From a virus: DNA of 64,000 nucleotides. This document shows, piece by piece, positions 59,962 through 64,000 of the stretch. The DNA is taken from the IMG/VR virus record IMGVR_UViG_3300008113_000029, positions 1 to 64,000 of that record, one strand, 5' to 3'. Numbering within the stretch: the first letter of the stretch is position 1; each line of letters opens with the position of its first letter. The position numbers and the translations under genes are program-made. The notes under the pieces are model-generated. The model made no database searches. It had not been told where the DNA came from and saw only the letters and a program-made list of their open reading frames with translations.

Positions 59962-60716
59962 CAAATGATCCTTGTCTTTTCGTGACCAACTCTGATACGA
60001 GGATCGCACCAGATTTCAAAGCCTGCTTCCTTTGCATCCAAACAGAACGATACATCTTCTCCACACATATCCTGTACGTCACCAGATTCAAAGACTTGCA
60101 TCTTCGGAGCAAACCAGGGATACTTCATCTCTTCGTGCTCAAAGACTCCATGCTTAATCATCAACCAACCAAATCCTGCATAATCAACAGTAAATGGTTT
60201 CTTACGCTTCGACATCGTTTCTAGCGTTTCATGATTCATGACTCCACCATTGTTCTTGAAGTCATCTTCTTCCATCCAGTGAGCAACAGAGGTCGTGTGC
60301 CCGTCTTCCGTACAATACCAACCACTGGCGATATCTTCATCCATCAATACTAATTGTAAAAACTTTTCAGTATTGAAAACAATATCAGAATCAATCCACA
60401 ATTGATAATCATACTTTAGCTTGCCGTCCCAGGGAATCTGGTCAGGTCCACGAAGTACATTCGCTCCTAGGCACTTGCATCTTGCGAAGTTGACCATCGA
60501 GGAGTAGTCTTGAGAAATTTGAATACTAGCACCACTCTGTACGATATCAAAACAGAGTTGTACAAAATTCTTTAAGAAGGTGTAAGAAACTCCACGCCCA
60601 GGCAGACAGAAGACGATTGATTTACCACGGATCATCTCCCGTGCCTTCTCATAATCGAATTCGACTTCCTTGGTGACTGTCGGAGTCTTTGCTTTTACAG
60701 TAAATCCTTTAGCCAT
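59961..60716 (-). CDS. GT-A type glycosyltransferase, 251 aa
   Basis: GT-A-like fold: an IVFCLPGRGVSYTFLKNFVQ start (34-53), a DQIPWDGKLKYDYQLWIDSD segment with the D-x-D metal/nucleotide motif at IDSD (109-111), and the C-terminal CGEDVSFCLDAKEAGFEIWC with DPRIRVGHEK, in which ED is the catalytic base region and the final His contacts metal in the family. Acceptor and sugar cannot be predicted. It may modify DNA, virion proteins or host surface. It has its own strong sigma70 promoter. Confidence 0.88.
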   Translation of the reverse strand: MAKGFTVKAKTPTVTKEVEFDYEKAREMIRGKSIVFCLPGRGVSYTFLKNFVQLCFDIVQSGASIQISQDYSSMVNFARCKCLGANVLRGPDQIPWDGKLKYDYQLWIDSDIVFNTEKFLQLVLMDEDIASGWYCTEDGHTTSVAHWMEEDDFKNNGGVMNHETLETMSKRKKPFTVDYAGFGWLMIKHGVFEHEEMKYPWFAPKMQVFESGDVQDMCGEDVSFCLDAKEAGFEIWCDPRIRVGHEKTRII

Positions 60717-60739
60717 AAAACAGTGTAATTACATCGGTT

Positions 60740-60768
60740 ATCATACAGCATTATCTATATGAGGTCAA
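60740..60768 (-). promoter_or_regulatory. sigma70 promoter for the glycosyltransferase
   Basis: Minus strand TTGACC (60763-60768), 17-base spacer, TATGAT (60740-60745), 24 bases before the ATG. One of the best matches to host consensus in the window. Confidence 0.75.
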
Positions 60769-60786
60769 GCGCCGCGCCCTTGAGTA

Positions 60787-60984
60787 TCAAGTTCCCTTAA
60801 CCTCAGTGATAATGATCGTTTCTCCATCAATCTCCATGTTCACTACAGTTCCCTCATACCAACCAAATTCACTCAGCACCCATTCGGGGATATTAAAATA
60901 ATACTCCCCAGTTATTGGATCGACCTCCACAGTCGTATAATTTTCTCCGGGATTTTTTTGCATTTGAGGTATTTGAATTTCCAT
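60787..60984 (-). CDS. AbrB/SpoVT-like small protein, 65 aa
   Basis: VEVDPITGEYYFNIPEWVLS, then FGWYEGTVVNMEIDGETIII: the swapped-hairpin AbrB/MazE layout of strand, IPxxxLxxxGWxxGxxVxxxxxG, strand. Such proteins bind DNA as dimers. It sits downstream of tandem 12-base repeats, which might be its own binding sites (inference), and ahead of the glycosyltransferase. The AbrB-like pattern is fairly clear, but DNA binding is not shown. Confidence 0.75.
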   Translation of the reverse strand: MEIQIPQMQKNPGENYTTVEVDPITGEYYFNIPEWVLSEFGWYEGTVVNMEIDGETIIITEVKGT

Positions 60985-61017
60985 TTTTGTTTTATATAGA
61001 AAATCTTGAAATTGGAC

Positions 61018-61060
61018 TTTGAGTAAACCTTTGAGTAAACCTTTGAGTAAACCTTTGAGT
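61018..61060. repeat. tandem direct repeat, 12-base unit, 3.6 copies
   Basis: TTTGAGTAAACC occurs three times in perfect tandem (61018-61053), followed by a partial TTTGAGT. It lies 34 bases upstream of the AbrB-like gene and could be an operator or a recombination hot spot. Confidence 0.85.
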
Positions 61061-61151
61061 CTTATAAAGAGCTAGCGATCGTAACACTTTGTAGGTTACA
61101 GGGACCCATGGGTTTTATATACACGCGCCGCGACCGCACGGGGGCGGCGGC

Positions 61152-61166
61152 GGGGGCACTGCCCCC
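61152..61166 (-). other. GC-rich hairpin at the island edge
   Basis: GGGGGC-ACT-GCCCCC forms a six-pair GC stem. There is no T run, so it is not a classical terminator, though it could stall transcription from the 60-residue gene. Confidence 0.5.
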
Positions 61167-61182
61167 TCACGAACCCAGGGGG

Positions 61183-61365
61183 TCACCAGGCAGGCAGTGC
61201 CTCCTGTGCCTCATCAGCCCACACCTCAGCGAACTGACCCGCGATGGCGTAGGCACTGATGCCCAACTGGGGCTGCAGGCCCGAACCGATGGCGGAGTCG
61301 TCGTTGCAGCGGGCGGTCCACACGATCTGACGGGTACGGAGGTCGGAGGATTGGGAGAGGATCAT
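61183..61365 (-). CDS. small hypothetical protein in GC-rich island, 60 aa
   Basis: MILSQSSDLRTRQIVWTARC at the start, then LQPQLGISAYAIAGQFAEVW and a short acidic end. No family recognised. A GATACT box and the shared ACTCTCAGTTCA leader motif precede it, as for the other small genes of this island, which is the main support for the frame. GC-rich codons match that block rather than the rest of the phage. Confidence 0.6.
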   Translation of the reverse strand: MILSQSSDLRTRQIVWTARCNDDSAIGSGLQPQLGISAYAIAGQFAEVWADEAQEALPAW

Positions 61366-61386
61366 GGGTCTGTCGGTTGAACTGAG

Positions 61387-61392
61387 AGTATC
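61387..61392 (-). promoter_or_regulatory. -10 box (GATACT) with ACTCTCA leader
   Basis: Minus strand GATACT 21 bases before the 60-residue gene, running into ACTCTCAGTTCA. An imperfect GC hairpin (61404-61423) sits just upstream. Confidence 0.45.
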
Positions 61393-61430
61393 CTACAGCA
61401 TCAGGGGGCACGAAGGTCCCCCCGTTACAA

Positions 61431-62180
61431 TCAGTAGGAAATGACCTGAGGCGCGGCATCGGCAACCAGAGCGGCGACCTTATCCTGCTGCAGTTTCAGC
61501 ACGACCTGAGAGTTGCGGTTCGCTTTGCTCAAACCCAGAAACGCCTTGATACCGTTGTTGCTGGTCACACGGAGACGGAGACCAAGGTCCAGGGTTTCAC
61601 CGTTACCCTTGAGAACGATGCGGCGGGAGGTCGTGCCCTTACCAGCGACCAGGTGGGCAGTGTAACCAGCAGAGAGGCAACGGGCGGCACGGATGGTATC
61701 GTGACCCATCACATAGCAGCGTTGGGCGGCGGTGTCGTTGATGACCATCGACATCCCATGGTTGGCGTCGATCAGTTCAGAGATCAACCAAGCGGTGAGG
61801 GTCTCAGAGGTGATGGCGTTCAGGGCATCGCTGCAAACCTCATTGAACAGGTCACGGGTCTCTTCCACAATAGCGGTACGCTCAGCGGCACCCCAGTTAC
61901 GGGCGGTGCTGATAAAGGAGCGGAAGTCCTCAAAGCGGGAGGAGTCCAGAAGGGCATCGGTTTGGGAGGTGTTCACCCAGTCAAAGGAACCGTTACGAAG
62001 ACCTGCCTTGTGCTTGATGCTGATAGGAGTAGCACCCGCCATAGCGTCTGCCTTGTTACGGGTGCCGCCCAGGTGGGTGACGGTCTCAGCGAACACCTGA
62101 TGGGCGTTCAGCAGAGCGATGGTGTCGTGCTCATTAGCGACGCCAGAGTGGTGAACGGAACCGTTGGTTTGGAAGGTCAT
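61431..62180 (-). CDS. GC-rich island protein, 249 aa, possible nuclease-like fold
   Basis: The N-terminal third has HHSGVANEHDTIALLNAHQV, VTHLGGTRNKADAMAG and PISIKHKAGLRNGSFDW. A D followed by a SIKHK strand and a preceding helix with a conserved E (ANEHD) resembles the PD-(D/E)xK nuclease core, with K in the ExK position, but the match is loose. The rest is mixed with a RRIVLKGNGETLDLGLRLRV sheet. Function unknown. It has the best promoter of the island and GC-rich codons. Confidence 0.75.
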   Translation of the reverse strand: MTFQTNGSVHHSGVANEHDTIALLNAHQVFAETVTHLGGTRNKADAMAGATPISIKHKAGLRNGSFDWVNTSQTDALLDSSRFEDFRSFISTARNWGAAERTAIVEETRDLFNEVCSDALNAITSETLTAWLISELIDANHGMSMVINDTAAQRCYVMGHDTIRAARCLSAGYTAHLVAGKGTTSRRIVLKGNGETLDLGLRLRVTSNNGIKAFLGLSKANRNSQVVLKLQQDKVAALVADAAPQVISY

Positions 62181-62219
62181 TTGGGAATCGGGTGAGCGCC
62201 ACCCGTCTGAACTGAGAGT

Positions 62220-62248
62220 AATGTAAGCGATTTTGGGGGTCAGGTCAA
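62220..62248 (-). promoter_or_regulatory. sigma70-like promoter for the 249-aa gene
   Basis: Minus strand TTGACC (62243-62248), 17-base spacer, TACATT (62220-62225), followed by ACTCTCAGTTCA. The -35 lies in the loop of a GGGGGTC/GACCCCC hairpin (62235-62255). Confidence 0.65.
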
Positions 62249-62272
62249 GACCCCCGGACAGTTGTCAGACCG

Positions 62273-62524
62273 TCACAGGTCAGCCAGCATCTCATCCAAC
62301 TCATCGGTGTCGATGGTAGGGTCCATCCAGCGAGCACCGTCAGGAGTCATCTGCCCGAACTGAGATTCCAGGCGGGGGATCAGGCGATCATAGGAATCGT
62401 AGCGGCAGGCGACCTTGTAAAGGTTCTCATCGTTCTGGAGCCAGAGGGCGACGTTCCAGGTTGCCCAATTTGCCCATCCGTTGTAGGTTTCGGTTTCGGG
62501 GATCATGGAGGTGAGTGCTTGCAT
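62273..62524 (-). CDS. conserved phage protein with NGWxNWxTWNV motif, 83 aa
   Basis: NGWANWATWNVALWLQNDE (about 15-33) followed by LYKVACRYDS is a conserved motif of small phage and plasmid proteins with no known function. The C-terminus is acidic (DPTIDTDELDEMLADL). It belongs to the GC-rich island, with its own TACAAT box and an SD-less ACGCAACCAACCA leader. Confidence 0.8.
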   Translation of the reverse strand: MQALTSMIPETETYNGWANWATWNVALWLQNDENLYKVACRYDSYDRLIPRLESQFGQMTPDGARWMDPTIDTDELDEMLADL

Positions 62525-62545
62525 TGGTTGGTTGCGTGTGAGTGT

Positions 62546-62551
62546 ATTGTA
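62546..62551 (-). promoter_or_regulatory. -10 box TACAAT with ACACTCACACGCAACC leader
   Basis: Minus strand TACAAT directly after the TGACCCCT that ends the preceding gene, 21 bases before the 83-residue gene. No -35 seen. Confidence 0.5.
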
Positions 62552-62556
62552 AGGGG

Positions 62557-62727
62557 TCAGGCGACCAGCGCCGACTCCATGTGGACGGTTTGCAGATTGA
62601 CCTCAGCCCAATCGTATTCTTCCTTCAGTTGGGCGCAGCGGGCATCAGCAGCAGACTTGCAATCCCACAGGGAGCAATGATCATCAGATTCATAGAAGAA
62701 TCCAGCGGTGACGACGTAGACTTGCAT
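62557..62727 (-). CDS. small hypothetical protein, 56 aa, GC-rich island
   Basis: MQVYVVTAGFFYESDDHCSL at the start, then a helix with CKSAADARCAQLKEEYDW. Three cysteines are present. No family recognised. AAAGGAAA six bases before the ATG is a good ribosome site, and a TATACT box lies upstream. The gene ends with TGACCCC, which runs into the next promoter. Confidence 0.65.
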   Translation of the reverse strand: MQVYVVTAGFFYESDDHCSLWDCKSAADARCAQLKEEYDWAEVNLQTVHMESALVA

Positions 62728-62750
62728 CGGGTTTCCTTTGAACTGAGATC

Positions 62751-62756
62751 AGTATA
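62751..62756 (-). promoter_or_regulatory. -10 box TATACT with CTCAGTTCA leader
   Basis: Minus strand TATACT, five bases after the TGA of the preceding gene, followed by GATCTCAGTTCAAAGGAAA. Confidence 0.5.
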
Positions 62757-62761
62757 AGGGG

Positions 62762-62929
62762 TCAGCGGGCGATCAGGTCACCAGTGGTGTGCAGTAGGTC
62801 TGCTGTCACAGTGCGGATGGGTCGGATCGGTTCCCATAGCAACCACAGCACAACAGCGGTAACGGTCAAGCGGAGCATGGTCTGTCGGTGAAACTCAGGG
62901 GAGCGGGAGCGGGTCAGAGCGTTGATCAT
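62762..62929 (-). CDS. small single-span membrane protein, 55 aa
   Basis: MINALTRSRSPEFHRQTMLR followed by a hydrophobic segment LTVTAVVLWLLW (21-32), then a soluble tail. The basic N-terminus suggests N-in topology. The ATG overlaps the upstream TGA (ATGA), so it is translationally coupled to the 53-residue gene. It could act on the host membrane, but function is unknown. Confidence 0.6.
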   Translation of the reverse strand: MINALTRSRSPEFHRQTMLRLTVTAVVLWLLWEPIRPIRTVTADLLHTTGDLIAR

Positions 62930-63087
62930 CGTTCCAGTTGTGCCAGGGAGGAGGGGGCGATGTGAGAGGGTGACCCACAGGACCTGTAGAAGTCTACCAT
63001 ACGGTCTGCCTCTTCCTTAGTCGTGAACCATTGCGACCGCCACTCGCAGGCATTGTAGGGGGTCTGGTAACGGACTTCAAAGCGCAT
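62926..63087 (-). CDS. small hypothetical protein, 53 aa, GC-rich island
   Basis: MRFEVRYQTPYNACEWRSQW, then FTTKEEADRMVDFYRSCGSP: an alpha/beta pattern of one strand pair and a helix, typical of tiny phage early proteins. It has a TACAAT box and an SD-less ACGCAACCAAACC leader like that of the 83-residue gene. It is coupled to the 55-residue membrane protein by a 4-base overlap. Confidence 0.65.
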   Translation of the reverse strand: MRFEVRYQTPYNACEWRSQWFTTKEEADRMVDFYRSCGSPSHIAPSSLAQLER

Positions 63088-63111
63088 GGGGTTTGGTTGC
63101 GTTGTGAGAGT

Positions 63112-63117
63112 ATTGTA
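63112..63117 (-). promoter_or_regulatory. -10 box TACAAT with ACTCTCACAACGCAACC leader
   Basis: Minus strand TACAAT 24 bases before the 53-residue gene; the leader shares ACGCAACCAA with that of the 83-residue gene. Confidence 0.5.
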
Positions 63118-63128
63118 GCAGATCAGGG

Positions 63129-63302
63129 TCAGTCCCTGTCGGAGACGGTCCAGGTGCCGTAGGTAGCATGGTCGGGTGCCTGGTAGGTTCCCTCAGCGTG
63201 TGCTTTGAGAATCTCCTCCCGACGCTTTGCCTCAGCGTTCACCTTTGCGGTGTAGTCAGCCATGATGGAGGACATGTCCAGTTTGGTGGATTGTTTCTTC
63301 AT
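63129..63302 (-). CDS. small hypothetical protein, 57 aa, GC-rich island
   Basis: MKKQSTKLDMSSIMADYTAK, then a charged helix (VNAEAKRREEILKAHAEGTY) and a C-terminal TYGTWTVSDRD. No family recognised. Its start is unusual: TATACT lies only six bases upstream of the ATG in a 24-base sequence repeated at the 58-residue gene, so the mRNA could begin at the ATG itself. Confidence 0.6.
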   Translation of the reverse strand: MKKQSTKLDMSSIMADYTAKVNAEAKRREEILKAHAEGTYQAPDHATYGTWTVSDRD

Positions 63303-63321
63303 GCTCTTAGTATAGGGGGTC
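63298..63321. repeat. 24-base direct repeat containing -10 box and start codon, copy 1
   Basis: The plus strand TTCATGCTCTTAGTATAGGG, followed by GGTC, is identical to 63495-63518. Each copy holds the complement of a start codon and of a TATACT box. Confidence 0.85.
63309..63314 (-). promoter_or_regulatory. -10 box TATACT six bases before a start codon
   Basis: Minus strand TATACT-AAGAGC-ATG. Normal spacing to a transcript start would place it at or within the ATG, predicting leaderless mRNA. AAGAG is too close to be a usual ribosome site. Confidence 0.45.
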
Positions 63322-63322
63322 C

Positions 63323-63499
63323 TCAGTTGAACCAGTAGGCAAGTTGTGCCAGTTCCTCTGCCGTCTCCTGTACGTTGTCGGGGGTCAGACGTGCCAGGAT
63401 ACGCTCTGCATCCTCCTCAGGCACATAGGAGAGGTCACCGTTGATCTCAGCAGCAAGGGCAGAGGCGATGGAGATGCAGCGGGATTGGAGTTCTTTCAT
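63323..63499 (-). CDS. small hypothetical protein, 58 aa, GC-rich island
   Basis: MKELQSRCISIASALAAEIN, then a strongly helical acidic half (EEDAERILARLT and NVQETAEELAQLAYWF). The ATG at 63499 is chosen because it sits in the repeated TATACT-ATG element; the longer frame to 63562 has a Pro/Thr-rich extension without support. Function unknown. Confidence 0.6.
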   Translation of the reverse strand: MKELQSRCISIASALAAEINGDLSYVPEEDAERILARLTPDNVQETAEELAQLAYWFN

Positions 63500-63518
63500 G
63501 CTCTTAGTATAGGGGGTC
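63495..63518. repeat. 24-base direct repeat containing -10 box and start codon, copy 2
   Basis: Identical to 63298-63321, located at the start of the 58-residue gene. Confidence 0.85.
63506..63511 (-). promoter_or_regulatory. -10 box TATACT six bases before a start codon, second copy
   Basis: Minus strand TATACT-AAGAGC-ATG ahead of the 58-residue gene, the same as at 63309. Confidence 0.45.
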
Positions 63519-63570
63519 TGGGGGTGCTGTGGCGGTTTGGTGGACAGTCCGGGAAGTGGCACAAGGTGGG

Positions 63571-63598
63571 TTGTGGGGGGTTGCCGCTGCCCTATAAT
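63571..63598 (+). promoter_or_regulatory. plus-strand promoter-like sequence
   Basis: TTGTGG (63571-63576), 16-base spacer, TATAAT (63593-63598) on the plus strand, in a minus-strand genome. The -35 is weak. It would direct a short RNA toward the hairpin at 63694-63711. Confidence 0.35.
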
Positions 63599-63686
63599 AA
63601 GGTCACAAGCGAAGGAGGGGCAGGGTCGCCCTGATGACGAAAACGGTCGCCACCGAACCTGCCTTCCGGTAATTATAAAAAAGTAT

Positions 63687-63711
63687 AAAAAAAGGGAGGC
63701 AATTGCCTCCC
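63687..63711 (-). terminator. terminator of the gene entering the window
   Basis: GGGAGGCAATTGCCTCCC (63694-63711) is a perfect palindrome followed, on the minus strand, by seven T. It is six bases after the TAA. Confidence 0.9.
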
Positions 63712-63717
63712 TATTGT

Positions 63718-64000
63718 TTATGCGAACATGAAACCATTGGTAAACTCATACTCATTGTAGACAGGAGAAGTTCCTGCCTGTCCAACGAACTTGTGAATGT
63801 ACCAATTCCAGTTCCGTTGAAATACACCTTCGCTAGCGACTCCGTGCTCTTTGAGAATAGCATTCAGACGGGATTTGGTGGTGACAGACTGATAACCACC
63901 GTCGAAGATCTGAACGAAGTTATCACCAATGATGGCGATTTTGTTACCGTGAAGGTATACGGTGGACTCGTTAGTTTCGGGATCGTAGGAGACTTCGGTG
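63718..64000 (-). CDS. conserved phage protein, C-terminal 93 aa
   Basis: The reading frame enters from beyond the window and ends in a TAA. Readable segments are TVYLHGNKIAIIGDNFVQIF, DGGYQSVTTKSRLNAILKEH and QRNWNWYIHKF, ending VYNEYEFTNGFMFA. This strand-helix pattern with a KSRLNAIL helix is common in small phage proteins of unknown function. The start is not in the window. It is followed by a strong terminator and has normal phage base composition. Confidence 0.8.
   Translation of the reverse strand, partial: TEVSYDPETNESTVYLHGNKIAIIGDNFVQIFDGGYQSVTTKSRLNAILKEHGVASEGVFQRNWNWYIHKFVGQAGTSPVYNEYEFTNGFMFA

Larger units (their letters stand above)
60985..61182. other. non-coding boundary region between AT-rich and GC-rich parts
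   Basis: 198 bases without a credible gene. It holds the 12-base tandem repeat, an ACCCATGGGT palindrome next to TATATAAAA on the minus strand, and a GC hairpin at 61152-61166. Base composition changes sharply here, from about 30-40 percent GC below to 50-65 percent above. Confidence 0.7.
63500..63717. other. non-coding region with possible structured RNA
   Basis: About 218 bases without a credible gene. It holds the second 24-base repeat, a plus-strand promoter-like sequence, a CAGGG-TCG-CCCTG hairpin (63621-63633), a competing GGCAGG/CCTGCC pairing (63619-63624 with 63658-63663) and the terminator at 63694-63711. GGTCGCC occurs twice, 20 bases apart. Confidence 0.5.

Noticed and set aside
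61018-61060. CRISPR array from the tandem repeats
   Set aside because: Units are 12 bases with no spacers.
61653-62195. Plus-strand frame of 180 codons in the GC-rich block
   Set aside because: Long antisense frames are expected at high GC; the minus-strand gene has a promoter and better protein composition.
63600-63680. tRNA or tmRNA in the structured gap
   Set aside because: No acceptor stem, anticodon loop or GGTTCGANTCC-type T loop could be assembled.

Overview
The window is a contiguous piece of a T4-like myovirus of marine cyanobacteria (a cyanomyovirus infecting Synechococcus or Prochlorococcus). This rests on the T4 core gene set in near-T4 order (gp44 fragment, gp45, gp46, gp47, gp55, UvsW, UvsY, gp3, gp23, gp22, gp21, gp20, gp19, gp18, gp17, gp16, gp15, gp14, gp13, gp8, gp7-like, gp6, gp25), on cyanophage auxiliary genes (speD, a cobS-like ATPase) and on a DUF3110-like cyanobacterial protein. 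All supported genes are on the minus strand, so transcription runs from high to low coordinates.

Layout in transcription order. 64000-60787: a C-terminal gene fragment, then an unusually GC-rich block (about 61100-63660) of eight genes, seven of them under 85 residues. Most have their own -10 element, and several share a leader motif; this looks like an early, host-interaction type cluster. 60716-58738: a GT-A type glycosyltransferase and four small or unknown phage genes. 58706-35552: baseplate genes (gp25, gp6, a 3959-residue gp7-like protein, gp8, a 2347-residue DUF4815-like protein) and small genes. 35526-32173: a fibre-like protein and accessory proteins. 32173-28708: neck, tail terminator and small terminase (gp13-gp16). 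28693-24545: three cyanophage-specific genes and an HNH endonuclease. 24558-13764: gp17, a zinc-ribbon gene, gp18, gp19, gp20, prohead core genes, gp21, gp22, gp23 and gp3. 13767-7616: recombination and late transcription (UvsY, UvsW, gp55, gp47, gp46). 7600-3798: two unknown K/E/P-rich proteins, a metallopeptidase-like/VWA protein and a small gene. 3713-1: CobS-like ATPase, a DUF3310-like gene, sliding clamp gp45, speD, unknown genes and the start of clamp loader gp44.

Regulation can be read directly. Eighteen octamers matching nATAAATA or nCTAAATA sit just upstream of structural or replication-recombination genes, many overlapping the preceding stop codon. They are the expected targets of the late sigma factor gp55 encoded here with the gp45 clamp. 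Sigma70-like promoters precede gp55, the glycosyltransferase and the GC-rich small genes. Six hairpin terminators followed by T runs separate the blocks, and two late promoters appear interlocked with hairpins. I saw no tRNA genes, CRISPR arrays or integration genes.
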